Shown here in pieces: positions 1-8,474 of a stretch of 64,000 bases of DNA (position 1 is the first letter of the stretch; every line of letters begins with the position of its first letter). The translations under genes and the position numbers were made by a program. This DNA is from Verrucomicrobiales bacterium (GTDB lineage Bacteria; Verrucomicrobiota; Verrucomicrobiia; Verrucomicrobiales; DEV007): contig JANQVJ010000056.1 in assembly GCA_030730365.1 (NCBI GenBank), positions 161,962 to 225,961 of the forward strand. Reading direction: 5' to 3'. The notes beneath the pieces were generated by a model. That model made no database searches and had not been told where the DNA came from. It worked only from the letters and a program-made list of their open reading frames with translations.

Positions 1-30
1 CTATCAGGCCATGCAACATTCTAACTAACG

Positions 31-65
31 GCTCCTAGCTCCTAGCTCCTAGCTCCTAGCTCCTA
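31..65. repeat. Five-copy heptamer tandem repeat
   Basis: Five exact head-to-tail copies of gctccta fill this stretch. The last copy contains the reverse-strand stop codon (TAG) of the Rrf2-family gene. Because 7 is not a multiple of 3, copy-number change by slippage would alter only the 3' untranslated part as long as one copy remains. Confidence 0.9.
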
Positions 66-491
66 AATCCCATACCCCACCATCGCATCACCCACATCCT
101 GCCGGATGAGGTCCTCGATCGAGGTCTCGCGGAGTTGGCGATTCGTGGCCTCTTCGGCTGCACTGAGGCATTGCACGATGCCGGAGGCGCCGGGGAATTC
201 GGGGTAGTCTTTCGCATCGAGGAAGCGTAGCAGCTCACCGTCGACAGCTACTATCACCTCCGCCACGGAGATGAGCCGGCTTTCCCGACCGAGCCGGTAG
301 CCGCCCCCGACCCCGCGCTTGCTGCGGAGGAGTTCGGCGCGCTTCAGGGCAAGAAGGATCTGTTCGAGAAACTTGATCGGGATCTTTCCCGACTCGGCCA
401 TCTCCTGAGCCTGGACCGACCTCTCCGGCGGCAGCGCGGCGAGGATCGCCATCGCTCTCAGCGCATAGTCGGCTTTCTTAGAGATCTGCAT
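63..491 (-). CDS. Rrf2 family transcriptional regulator
   Basis: A 142-residue protein with the Rrf2 layout: an N-terminal winged helix (ISKKADYALRAM near residues 3-14; recognition helix and wing with RSKRGVGGGYRLGR at 56-69), followed by a dimerisation helix. Family members sense Fe-S clusters, cysteine metabolism or redox state. The three-cysteine cluster-binding motif of IscR is absent: the only cysteine is Cys108, so an IscR-like [2Fe-2S] site is unlikely. Its ATG overlaps the stop of the upstream small gene by one base (TGATG), so the two are probably translationally coupled. The target genes cannot be read from the sequence. Confidence 0.88.
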   Translation of the reverse strand: MQISKKADYALRAMAILAALPPERSVQAQEMAESGKIPIKFLEQILLALKRAELLRSKRGVGGGYRLGRESRLISVAEVIVAVDGELLRFLDAKDYPEFPGASGIVQCLSAAEEATNRQLRETSIEDLIRQDVGDAMVGYGI

Positions 492-844
492 CAGCCCCGA
501 TAATTGAAAAGCTCTTTGAGCTCGTAGGTTTTTTTCTCCAGTGGAGCAGGGAGATCCCCGGACTCACTTTCCCCCTCAGGCAGGGTCGGTGCGGGCGCGG
601 GCGGATGGGGACGGGCGTTGAGCGCACGGAGAATCTTGCGCTGGATATTGACGCTGATCCGCTTTCCTTTGCGCGCCTTCTGGACCTGCTTGTGGGTCAG
701 TTGCTCAGTGCTGAGGGCGACGAGCTGATGATTGTTAAGGCCGATCTCGTCGAGAAGGGCGTCGAGGGGCTGGAGACCGAGGTCTCGGGTGAGGGAATCT
801 TCCATCGGGATTTGCTGAACTTGATTCTTGTTTTCGCGCTCCAT
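491..844 (-). CDS. Small conserved-looking protein of unknown function, coupled to Rrf2 gene
   Basis: A 117-residue soluble protein without a signal peptide. A central basic helical segment (LTHKQVQKARKGKRIS, about residues 49-64, then NIQRKILRALNAR) looks like a small DNA- or RNA-binding helical domain, and a proline-rich linker precedes the C-terminus. The family is not recognised. It is first in a two-gene unit with the Rrf2 regulator (TGATG overlap) and is divergent from the dehydrogenase at 868 with only 23 bp between starts. An in-frame ATG at 805 is an alternative start. A role as co-regulator is inference from position only. Confidence 0.6.
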   Translation of the reverse strand: MERENKNQVQQIPMEDSLTRDLGLQPLDALLDEIGLNNHQLVALSTEQLTHKQVQKARKGKRISVNIQRKILRALNARPHPPAPAPTLPEGESESGDLPAPLEKKTYELKELFNYRG

Positions 845-867
845 CTCGCTAATCGTTGCGCCTTCTT

Positions 868-1842
868 ATGACAACCCGAATTTTGCTGACCACCACGAGT
901 TATCAGGACACCCCCGGTCCCCACCATGAACTTCTCGAGTCCCGGGGCTTCGAGATCGTTCGCGAGCGCGGACCCCTCCCGGAGGCGGCCATGCTCGCCC
1001 TCGCCGGTGAGTTCGACGCCTTCCTCTGCGGTGACGACGCGATCACGCAGGCGGTCATTGAGAAATCCGCTCCCCGGCTCAAGGTCATCAGCAAATACGG
1101 AATCGGACTCGACAAAATCGACGTCGCCTACGCCACCACCCAAAAGCTGCCCGTCCTCAACACGCCAGGAGTGAACCACACCACCGTGGCCGAGCACACT
1201 TTCGGCCTTCTCCTCAGCCTCACCAAAAAGATCCAGGAAAACGCGGTCGAAGTGAAGGAAGGAAAGTGGGTCGCAGGCTGGAAAAAGCCCGTCGGTCACG
1301 AGATCCTCGGATCGACCATGGGCATCATCGGCCTCGGCCGCATCGGCAAAGAAGTCGCGACCCGCGCGCGCGCTTTCGGCATGTCCGTGATCGCCTACGA
1401 CCCCTACTTTGACGAATCCTTCGCCGCCGAACACGGCGTGACCCGCTGCGAGACGATGGACGACGTCCTCCTCGGCGCGAATGTCGTGAGCCTGCACTGC
1501 TTCCTCGACAAGAACACCCACGGCATGATTAATGCGGAAAAAATCGCCGAGATGAAAGACGGCGTCATCGTCCTTAACTGCGCCCGGGGCGAGCTGGTCG
1601 ACACGAACGACATCGCCGCCGCCCTCGCCAGCGGCAAGGTTGGCGGATACGGCGCCGACGTCCTCGACGAAGAGCCGCCCGCTGCGAATCACCCCCTCTT
1701 CACCGCGCCGAACTGCATCATCACCAGCCATATCGCCTCGCGGACCTACGAGAGTGTGGAACGTCAGGCCCTGCGCGCGACGCATAACCTGATCAATTAC
1801 CTGAAGGGCGATCCGGATTTTATTCAGGCGAATAAGTTTTAG
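868..1842 (+). CDS. D-2-hydroxyacid dehydrogenase (phosphoglycerate dehydrogenase-like)
   Basis: A 324-residue NAD-dependent oxidoreductase of the D-isomer-specific 2-hydroxyacid dehydrogenase family. The Rossmann motif GLGRIG lies at 155-160. The catalytic triad is readable: Arg240 (NCARGELVD), Glu268/269 (DVLDEEP) and His288 (TSHIAS). It lacks the C-terminal ACT or intervening domains of long SerA proteins, so it could reduce phosphohydroxypyruvate, glyoxylate/hydroxypyruvate or another 2-keto acid. The ATG at 868 is preferred over an in-frame TTG at 856, because the protein then begins with the first beta strand of the substrate domain. No Shine-Dalgarno site is seen. Confidence 0.88.
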   Translation: MTTRILLTTTSYQDTPGPHHELLESRGFEIVRERGPLPEAAMLALAGEFDAFLCGDDAITQAVIEKSAPRLKVISKYGIGLDKIDVAYATTQKLPVLNTPGVNHTTVAEHTFGLLLSLTKKIQENAVEVKEGKWVAGWKKPVGHEILGSTMGIIGLGRIGKEVATRARAFGMSVIAYDPYFDESFAAEHGVTRCETMDDVLLGANVVSLHCFLDKNTHGMINAEKIAEMKDGVIVLNCARGELVDTNDIAAALASGKVGGYGADVLDEEPPAANHPLFTAPNCIITSHIASRTYESVERQALRATHNLINYLKGDPDFIQANKF

Positions 1843-2180
1843 AGATGCCGCGGAAGACGACCGACATTTTACAGACTTCCCCCAAGTCGGATTAGTCTTG
1901 GGTATTCGGCCAACGTGAAATTCTACCGCCGCCTTCAACGCCATTTCGAGCCACTTCCTTTGCAGACAGGATGGACATTCGAAAACACTTTCACCAAGGT
2001 GAAAGATCCCCTCGGTTTCATCGTTCCGAATCCCCCAACAAAACATTGCAGTTTTTGCAATGTTTTGTGCAGTGCCATTTGGCATCGATCGCGAAATAGA
2101 AGTTTTCGCCGGTCGGGTGATAATGGAAATATCTGGTAGATCGATGGGCTCTTAGGATAGAGACGGCAGTCTCTCCACAC
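1843..2180. other. Intergenic stretch, no supported gene
   Basis: A 338-bp gap between the dehydrogenase and the secreted STN-like protein. Apart from the perfect inverted repeat at 2038-2068, no convincing gene is seen; short open frames on both strands lack recognisable domains. Confidence 0.6.
2038..2068. promoter_or_regulatory. Perfect 13-bp inverted repeat upstream of STN-like protein gene
   Basis: ACAAAACATTGCA and its exact complement are separated by the 5-base loop gtttt. There is no following T-tract, and the repeat ends about 112 bp before the next start codon. It could be an operator or a leader hairpin; a terminator for the upstream gene, which ends almost 200 bp earlier, is less likely. 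Confidence 0.5.
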
Positions 2181-3209
2181 GTGAATGATTTTATTAGACG
2201 TCCGACTTTTCTTCTTTTCTCACTGCTGGGACTGCCTCTCTTCCAAGCCGGAGATGCCCACAGCCAATTTCACACCCGCGAGGAAACCGCGGCCGTGAAT
2301 AAGGCGGAGGAATTTGCCCTCCAGGCCGCCCGGGAGCACGCCGATGGAAACTTGAAAAGTGCGGAGCGGTCGGCGATCGAAAGCCTACGGATTCTCCCGT
2401 GGCTCTCCCACAATGAGGAGACACGGGACACCTATCGGAAGCAGCTGGCCGGGATCCTCGAAGATCTGCTGGCGACGGGCGAAGCCACGAGGGTAAAACC
2501 GGCGAAACCGGAGGCAGAATACCAACCCTCCGGCGGGGTCGAGGACAAGGTGCCTTTCCTTCTCAGTGAAGCGCTGGCAGTGGATAAACTGGAAAGGGAA
2601 CAGGATGACCGCAGCGACGTAGAAGATACAGTTCCCTATCTCGGCCTGTATCAGGTAGATACGCCGCCCGCCTCCCGGGAGATCCGATTGCCGAAGGTGG
2701 AATTCCAGGGGGTCAACCTCGGGGAGGCGCTGAAGTCGCTCGAAGCCCTGAGCAAGGAAAACGCCCCCCATCCTCTTGAGGCAGATCGAGGGGTATGGAT
2801 CCACCTGGACGCTCCATCGGTGATCGCGAACACGGCGATCACCCTGACCCTCACGAACGTGCCGCTTTCAGAGGCGATCGAGCGCACGGCGAAATTGGGG
2901 GCCTGTCGCGCCTTTCACTCAGGCTATGGAAGGGGTGTCACGATTTCGTGCGTCGATCTGATGGCGCCGGCGATGGCGGATGGCAGGATCGGCGTATCAC
3001 ACGCAGCAGCAATGTGGCATGAGGCTTTCTGGAAACTGCAAAACGCGGAGTCGGCGGCGGGAACGTGGAATCGATCGAGAGCCAACTATTTCCGCCGCCA
3101 GGCCCTGAATCTCTGCGCCATTCTCTCGGTACGGTTTCCGGAATTCCACCCCGAAATGGTTCGGGAGAGGATGAAAGACATTGCTAACATGCTCGAAGGC
3201 GACCGCTGA
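2181..3209 (+). CDS. Secreted protein with secretin-type STN-like domain
   Basis: A 342-residue exported protein with a hydrophobic signal segment at about residues 9-28. A helical, possibly TPR-like part follows (about 35-95), then a low-complexity middle. At about 170-265 there is an STN-like unit: VEFQGVNLGEALKSLE, later GVWIHLD and TLTNVPLSEAIERTAK. The same pattern (EFNGATLGEVVEFLS ... LANVPLGVALKYVAQ) occurs in the secretin at 57882-60461, so the domains are probably homologous. No secretin channel domain is present. It starts at GTG 2181 with no clear ribosome-binding site. It may be a periplasmic partner of a pilus or secretion system; this is inference. Confidence 0.65.
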   Translation: MNDFIRRPTFLLFSLLGLPLFQAGDAHSQFHTREETAAVNKAEEFALQAAREHADGNLKSAERSAIESLRILPWLSHNEETRDTYRKQLAGILEDLLATGEATRVKPAKPEAEYQPSGGVEDKVPFLLSEALAVDKLEREQDDRSDVEDTVPYLGLYQVDTPPASREIRLPKVEFQGVNLGEALKSLEALSKENAPHPLEADRGVWIHLDAPSVIANTAITLTLTNVPLSEAIERTAKLGACRAFHSGYGRGVTISCVDLMAPAMADGRIGVSHAAAMWHEAFWKLQNAESAAGTWNRSRANYFRRQALNLCAILSVRFPEFHPEMVRERMKDIANMLEGDR

Positions 3210-3302
3210 AGGAGGAAATCCGTAAGTTAGCGACAATACTCTCCGAAACAACGAACGGAGCACGTGCGCTTTAAGTGGCCCGTTGAACAAAACCGATTCT
3301 GC

Positions 3303-3608
3303 TTATCCGGATCTAAGTCTGGATTCGATCAGGATCAGGTGAATTTGCAGATGGAAAATGCCGTGGATAAAAATCCGGTCTCCTGATATCGAGTAGAAGA
3401 CCGCGTAGGGAAACTTCCCAAGCACAAGCCGTCTGAACCGCTCGGTAAAGGGAGGCCCCATCTCGGGGAATCTGGCCAATTGCGAGAGCCGTCGGTCGAG
3501 GCGACGTGAAAAGGCTTCTGCTTGAGCCTCAGAGAAGTCCGAAATCTCCCGATGAATTCCAAAAAGATCGCCGGCGGCACCGGATAGAAACTCAATACGA
3601 AAACTCAC
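3303..3608 (-). CDS. ParE/RelE-family toxin of a type II toxin-antitoxin pair
   Basis: A 101-residue basic protein with the compact RelE/ParE pattern: an N-terminal strand (FRIEFLSGA), a pair of helices with AFSRRLDRRLSQLARFPEMG, then the C-terminal sheet with RRLVLGKFPYAVFYSI and IFIHGIFH. This order, including the Arg and PYAVFY segment, is typical of ParE-like toxins that act on gyrase or on ribosome-bound mRNA. Its ATG overlaps the antitoxin stop by 4 bp. Target specificity cannot be decided by eye. Confidence 0.82.
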   Translation of the reverse strand: MSFRIEFLSGAAGDLFGIHREISDFSEAQAEAFSRRLDRRLSQLARFPEMGPPFTERFRRLVLGKFPYAVFYSISGDRIFIHGIFHLQIHLILIESRLRSG

Positions 3609-3811
3609 TTCGCCAGCCCGATTTGCTTTTTCATGTCCTCCCAGGGGATAGTGGAATCAGCTTCGCGCTGCTCGAGGAGACGCTCCAACAAAGGCTTGAT
3701 GTCCGGGTCTTCGTGATTGGAGTGGCCGAGGTCGGCCCAGAGTTCATCGGCGAGGATCTCCTTTTCTTCGGGAGTGAGGTTCTTCACCTCGGGCATTCGT
3801 TCCAGAATCAT
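3605..3811 (-). CDS. Addiction-module antitoxin (PF09720-like)
   Basis: A 68-residue acidic protein with LTPEEKEILADELWADL at about residues 12-28, matching the short helical antitoxins commonly paired with RelE/ParE toxins (putative addiction module component family). It lies directly upstream of the toxin with a 4-bp overlap, the usual antitoxin-first order. It is expected to bind and neutralise the toxin; no DNA-binding domain is obvious, so autoregulation is uncertain. Confidence 0.8.
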   Translation of the reverse strand: MILERMPEVKNLTPEEKEILADELWADLGHSNHEDPDIKPLLERLLEQREADSTIPWEDMKKQIGLAK

Positions 3812-3888
3812 GGTCAGATTCTACAGGGAAGTTCAACTGATGGCTAGGAATTTCCGTTTTCGGATCGGGCGTCGCCACCCCTCCCCAT

Positions 3889-3906
3889 GCGACGAGGGAT
3901 CGTCGC
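3889..3906. repeat. Short hairpin-forming palindrome
   Basis: GCGACGA-ggga-TCGTCGC, a perfect 7-bp stem with a 4-base loop, sits between the divergent antitoxin and sugar kinase genes. There is no T-tract. It may be a small REP-like unit or an operator. Confidence 0.4.
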
Positions 3907-3995
3907 GCTCCACCCCCTCAAAATCCCGATTGATCGCCCCCGCCCCGTCTGCTTTGCTTTGACTTTCCCCCAACCGGACTTTTACTCCTGCCCCT

Positions 3996-5093
3996 ATGCC
4001 TCTCACGATTAAACCCGCTTCCGAAGTCGCCTACGATTGTATCTCCATGGGCGAGGTCATGCTCCGCCTCGATCCGGGCGAGGGCCGCATCCACACTGCC
4101 CGTCAGTTTGCTGCCTGGGAAGGCGGGGGAGAATACAATGTCGCCCGCGGTCTGCGCCGTTGCTTCGGCCTGCGCGCGGCCGCGGTGACGGCTTTTGCCG
4201 ACAATCCGGTGGGTCGTCTCATTGAGGACTTCATTCTCCAGGGCGGGGTCGATACCCGCTTCATCCAGTGGAAAAAATACGACGGGATCGGGCGCGACGT
4301 CCGCAACGGGCTCAACTTCACCGAACGCGGCTTCGGCATCCGCGGTGCCGTCGGCTGCCCCGACCGCGCTAATACCGCCGCGAGTCAGATGAAACCCGGC
4401 GACTTCGACTGGGACGAGATTTTCGGCAATCAGGGAGCCCGCTGGTTTCACACCGGCGGCATCTTCGCCGCGCTCAGCGAATCGACCGCTGAGCTCACGA
4501 TCGAGGCCTGCAAGGCGGCACAAAAACACGGCACCATCGTCAGCTACGATCTCAACTACCGCCCCTCGCTCTGGAGTTCCATCGGCGGCCTCGCCAAGGC
4601 GCAGGAAGTGAACCGCGAGATCGCAAAGTATGTCGACGTCATGATCGGCAACGAGGAGGACTTCACCGCCTCGCTCGGATTCGAGGTCGAGGGCGTTGAT
4701 GAAAATGTGCGCGGGATCGACGTGACGAATTTCAAAAAGATGATCGAGACGGCGATCAAGGAATTCCCCAACTTCAAGGCAACCGCGACGACTCTGCGCG
4801 AGGTCCACACCGCCACGGTCAATGACTGGGGCGCGATCTGCTGGCACGACGGGCAGTTCCACGAGTCCAATGCCTACCCGCACCTCGAGATCCTCGACCG
4901 TGTCGGAGGCGGCGACAGCTTTGCCTCAGGCTTTGCCTACGGCTTCCTCAAGTTCAACGACCCGGAAAAAGCGGTCCAGTATGGTGCCGCCCACGGAGCC
5001 CTCGCCATGACCACGCCCGGCGACACAACCATGGCGACCCTCTCCGAAGTGGAGAAAGTCGTCAGCGGCGGCGGCGCACGGGTGGTGCGCTGA
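3996..5093 (+). CDS. kdgK: 2-dehydro-3-deoxygluconate kinase (PfkB family)
   Basis: A 365-residue PfkB/ribokinase-family sugar kinase, expected to phosphorylate KDG to KDPG in uronate and pectin or sugar-acid degradation. The N-terminal signature is SMGEVMLRLDPG (17-28), with the substrate-binding GGGEYNVARGL at 43-53. The C-terminal motif is DRVGGGDSFASGFAYG (301-316), with Asp307 the catalytic base; the usual GAGD is GGGD here. It is longer than E. coli KdgK because of inserts near 225-265. A related 2-keto-3-deoxy or fructose kinase activity is possible. The pathway fits with uxaC at 18041 and the sugar-acid dehydratase at 11716, although these are not in one operon. Confidence 0.8.
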   Translation: MPLTIKPASEVAYDCISMGEVMLRLDPGEGRIHTARQFAAWEGGGEYNVARGLRRCFGLRAAAVTAFADNPVGRLIEDFILQGGVDTRFIQWKKYDGIGRDVRNGLNFTERGFGIRGAVGCPDRANTAASQMKPGDFDWDEIFGNQGARWFHTGGIFAALSESTAELTIEACKAAQKHGTIVSYDLNYRPSLWSSIGGLAKAQEVNREIAKYVDVMIGNEEDFTASLGFEVEGVDENVRGIDVTNFKKMIETAIKEFPNFKATATTLREVHTATVNDWGAICWHDGQFHESNAYPHLEILDRVGGGDSFASGFAYGFLKFNDPEKAVQYGAAHGALAMTTPGDTTMATLSEVEKVVSGGGARVVR

Positions 5094-5123
5094 GGTCGGC
5101 GAGATTCTTTGCCGCGCCCCGAA

Positions 5124-7748
5124 TCAATTCTGCCGCAGCTGGAAAAGACGCCGCGGCGGAACCGCGTCGCCCGGGGCGTCGCCCGGGCCGGGGCCACCGG
5201 TCTCTTCGCGCTTTACCTGCGGACCAAAGATCCCCTGCCCGATCTTCTTCAGGCCCTCGATGGGGATGTTCGTCATTTCGGAGATGACCTGCGCGGGGAC
5301 CTTGGCGAGGTTTGAAATGTGCTTCGGTTTCCAGACCGGATCGGAGAGGGTGCCGGTGCAGGAGTAGGTGAGGAGCTCGCTCACCGGGGTCAGAATGGTG
5401 CGAGAGAGCGGGTCGCGTGTGTTCACGACCGCCTCGAGATCGACCGATTTGTCGACGAGCGAGACCGTGCCGGCGCCGCGCACGCGGAAAGCCTGGGTGA
5501 ACGTCTCGATGTCGTCAGTCGCGATGACGCCTTTGGCAATGGTAAAGCTGGCCGAGGCTTCCTTAGCGACGCTGTGGCCGCCGTTCTCACCGTCGGGACC
5601 GCTTTTGGCAATCAGCTTCGAGAGCGGACCTAGAACCGGTATGGCGAAGAGATAGCCTTCGGAAATACGAGCCTCACCGTGACCGCTGATCGACTCGACC
5701 TGACCCGCATTCCCGGCGAGTAGGAAGGATGTGTCGACACTACCCCTGATCGCATCGCGGTCGCCGTAATGTTTCGTGACCGCCTCGAGCGGCACGCCGA
5801 CCACCCTGACATTTGCCTCAAACGGCTGTTCCTTCGACCTTACGTTTTTGGCGTCGTACTCCAGTTCGAAGCTGCCGCCGAATACGCCCGCCTGCAGCGA
5901 CGTGAGATGGACCCTGCTGCCCTCGACGATGACTTCTCCGATCGGTGCGGTTAGTGTCAGTGCCTTACCTAAAAAAGTATAGCGAGCATCTCCTCCACCG
6001 GCGAATGAGATCTTCAACTCATTGCGACGCGGTTCGTCGCCGACTTCCTCGTCGCGGCGTGCATCGAGGAGACCGGCGAGCCGCACTGTGGGAGGACTGC
6101 CATGCTGATACCGCTCCAGCGCCGTCGCGAGCTTGGGACTGAAGGCGCGGGCACCCTCGATTGGATCTACGGTCGAGACGACGCCTTTGACCTCCCACTG
6201 CTTTGCTTTCACGTTATTCTGCGCGAGTTCGGCGACGATCTTCCCTTCCTCACGGACGAGCGCGACATTGCGGAACCACTGCGTCTCGCCATCGGTCTCG
6301 AAGTCCGACTCCATCTCCTGAAAATCGACTCCGTTCAGTCGGAAGTGACGCAGGTCGATCTCGCCCCGATTGGACCAGGTGAAAGGATTCCATCCCTCAC
6401 CCTGCCCTGAAGCGGCGATATAAATGGTCGAGATCTCACCGAAGTTCCACGCGTCGATGAACTTGCGCCCTTTTTCATCAAAGAAGGGACGGAAGACGAG
6501 CGGATCGAGCTTGATCTCGGTCTGGTATTGGATACTCGAATCGCCGAGCGCGGGTTCATATTTCAGATTGAGAAAAGCCACTCCCGTTTTGTGATCAAGT
6601 CGCAAATTGCGAAGATAAAAACGCTCGCCCTCCGCGCTGAAGCCAAAATCGAGCCCTGAAAAAACCGTTCCCCGCGTCACGAAACGCTCGGCCCTGACCT
6701 CGCCTATGATCTCACCGGGAAAACCCTTCGACGTCGGCGCCTTTTTGCGAGAACCGAGGAGGAGATGGCCCGAGGCCTTGATCGCCGGCGGGTTAAAAAA
6801 GACAACTTCACCAAGCTTCCTATCATTGGAAAAAAGCGCACCGAGACTCGCCACATCAGCGGTGGACTCGACCGCGAAGTTCAACCGCTCTTCCTCCTGC
6901 GTCCATTCCCCGGTGAGGTTGAGAACACCTTTAGCATCGCGAATCTGAAGACTTTCGATCACGGCACGCCCCGTCCCACCGTCGTAGCTGACGTCGGTGG
7001 CGAGGGACTCGACGCGATAAGTCTGGCCCTGCTTACTGAAAGACGGAATCGCGATGCGGGCGCGGGCCGTGGTCGTAGCAAGGTCGTCCAGATCACCGCG
7101 GAACTCGATCTCGACTTTGGGCCGCCCCTCCGAAAACTCGTAGGTCTCGAAGTCTTTTAAGAACCGCATGATCTGCCTCCGCTGCTCGGCGAGCCGGGTC
7201 GAGCTGGACTTTTCGTCTTCTTCTTCCTTCTTCTCCTCCTCCTCGAGCGGAGGTCGCACAAGAGTACCTTTGATCGACAGGTCCATGCCGACAATAGAGG
7301 CCTCAGCTTTTACGACCTCGATGACACTCTCGGTGATGACGACCCGTCCCGAGAGCCCCGTGACCCGGAGTCGGCGACCGTCCGGCTTGGTCGGGTCGAG
7401 CGGCAGGGAGAGGCTAGCTTCCTGGACATCGAGAGTATTGACCGAGATCTGCTTTTCGCTGAAAACCCGGCTGAGATCGACATCGAGATAGACATCGTCG
7501 ATTACCGCAAACTCCTGCCTCCTGGTCTCGTCTTGAAAAAACCGCACGTCCTCGGCGACGAGTCCGCGGAAGGCTCCGAGGGTCAGCTTCCCGATATCGA
7601 CATAATAGCCGCGCTGGGCGAATTCCCGCTCGATCGCGTCGCGCCAGCTGTTCGTGAACCCTTCCTTCCGCGCATATACCGCCGCCCAGACGAGCCCGAA
7701 GGTCGCGACAAGACAGGAAAGGAGGAATAATCGGCGGATCAGGCGCAT
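5124..7748 (-). CDS. Large AsmA-like envelope protein
   Basis: An 874-residue protein with an N-terminal membrane anchor (about residues 5-25) followed by a long beta-rich periplasmic part. Features of AsmA/DUF3971-type proteins are visible: an early IGKLTLGAFRGLVAEDVRF segment, repeated strand patterns, and a C-terminal region (about 620-810) with GSFELEYDAKN and RGAGTVSLVDKSVDLEAVVN. These proteins form lipid-conducting grooves between inner and outer membranes or affect outer-membrane assembly. An acidic lysine/glutamate stretch (EEEEKKEEEDEKSS) near 172-185 is low complexity. It is convergent with kdgK and divergent from rsmD. The exact substrate is unknown. Confidence 0.72.
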   Translation of the reverse strand: MRLIRRLFLLSCLVATFGLVWAAVYARKEGFTNSWRDAIEREFAQRGYYVDIGKLTLGAFRGLVAEDVRFFQDETRRQEFAVIDDVYLDVDLSRVFSEKQISVNTLDVQEASLSLPLDPTKPDGRRLRVTGLSGRVVITESVIEVVKAEASIVGMDLSIKGTLVRPPLEEEEKKEEEDEKSSSTRLAEQRRQIMRFLKDFETYEFSEGRPKVEIEFRGDLDDLATTTARARIAIPSFSKQGQTYRVESLATDVSYDGGTGRAVIESLQIRDAKGVLNLTGEWTQEEERLNFAVESTADVASLGALFSNDRKLGEVVFFNPPAIKASGHLLLGSRKKAPTSKGFPGEIIGEVRAERFVTRGTVFSGLDFGFSAEGERFYLRNLRLDHKTGVAFLNLKYEPALGDSSIQYQTEIKLDPLVFRPFFDEKGRKFIDAWNFGEISTIYIAASGQGEGWNPFTWSNRGEIDLRHFRLNGVDFQEMESDFETDGETQWFRNVALVREEGKIVAELAQNNVKAKQWEVKGVVSTVDPIEGARAFSPKLATALERYQHGSPPTVRLAGLLDARRDEEVGDEPRRNELKISFAGGGDARYTFLGKALTLTAPIGEVIVEGSRVHLTSLQAGVFGGSFELEYDAKNVRSKEQPFEANVRVVGVPLEAVTKHYGDRDAIRGSVDTSFLLAGNAGQVESISGHGEARISEGYLFAIPVLGPLSKLIAKSGPDGENGGHSVAKEASASFTIAKGVIATDDIETFTQAFRVRGAGTVSLVDKSVDLEAVVNTRDPLSRTILTPVSELLTYSCTGTLSDPVWKPKHISNLAKVPAQVISEMTNIPIEGLKKIGQGIFGPQVKREETGGPGPGDAPGDAVPPRRLFQLRQN

Positions 7749-7890
7749 CAGCGTCGGTCAGGGAGAACTCGGGAGTTTCTTCGAAAAAGGGATATCGTGC
7801 CAGCAAAATCCGGGATGAACACGATTCTACGTGACATAAACGATTGGAGACTCCAAATCCTTGGCCTAATCTCCGGGTTTCCACAGCAAA

Positions 7891-8463
7891 ATGCGCATCA
7901 TCGCCGGCACCGCGGGCAGTATCCCGCTCAAAGTTCCACGTTCCCTCACCCGTCCAACCACGGATCGGGTTCGTGAGGCCATGTTCTCTGTCCTGGCCGG
8001 AAAACTCCCCGGCGCCCGCGTTCTCGATCTCTTCGCCGGCTCGGGCTCACTCGGGCTGGAGTCCCTCAGCCGCGGCGCCGCCGAGGCGACCTTCGTCGAG
8101 TCGAACGGAGCCGCCTGCGCCGTCATCGAAGAGAATGTTCAGAAATCCCGCCTCGCAGGCACTCGCGTCCAGCGGCGCGACGTGCTTTCCTTTCTCTCGA
8201 CGACATCCGCGGGACGCTACGACCTCGTCTTCGCCGATCCGCCTTACGCTCGCGACGAACCCACTCTAGCGCTCCTGACCGCTCTCTTGAACCTGCCCGG
8301 CCTCGCCTTCGCACTCCCACCCGACGGGATCTTTGTTCTCGAGAGCTTCGCGAGCGTCGCCCTGCCCGAAACCCCGCTCTGGGAAGTAGTCAGGGAGAAA
8401 ACCTACGGCAGCACCCGCGTCAGCTACCTCAGCCCACTCCCCTCGTCCCCCGCCAACGCCTGA
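7891..8463 (+). CDS. rsmD: 16S rRNA (guanine(966)-N2)-methyltransferase
   Basis: A 190-residue class I SAM methyltransferase of the RsmD family, which methylates G966 of 16S rRNA. The N-terminus MRIIAGTAGSIPL and RPTTDRVREAMFSVL (21-35) are family hallmarks. SAM motif I is DLFAGSG (46-52) and the N2-guanine catalytic motif is DPPY (116-119). It is 11 bp upstream of waaA and probably heads the rsmD-waaA-plsY-gpsA run. The ATG at 7891 gives the normal family N-terminus. Confidence 0.93.
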   Translation: MRIIAGTAGSIPLKVPRSLTRPTTDRVREAMFSVLAGKLPGARVLDLFAGSGSLGLESLSRGAAEATFVESNGAACAVIEENVQKSRLAGTRVQRRDVLSFLSTTSAGRYDLVFADPPYARDEPTLALLTALLNLPGLAFALPPDGIFVLESFASVALPETPLWEVVREKTYGSTRVSYLSPLPSSPANA

Positions 8464-8474
8464 TCTTCTCCGCC

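Noticed and set aside
31-65. CRISPR-like repeat
   Set aside because: Units are 7 bp and contiguous without spacers.
697-2085. Long reverse-strand open frame over the dehydrogenase gene
   Set aside because: It is the antisense shadow of a clear NAD-dependent dehydrogenase and has no recognisable domains.
3918-4883. 321-codon reverse-strand frame over kdgK
   Set aside because: Antisense to a convincing PfkB kinase.
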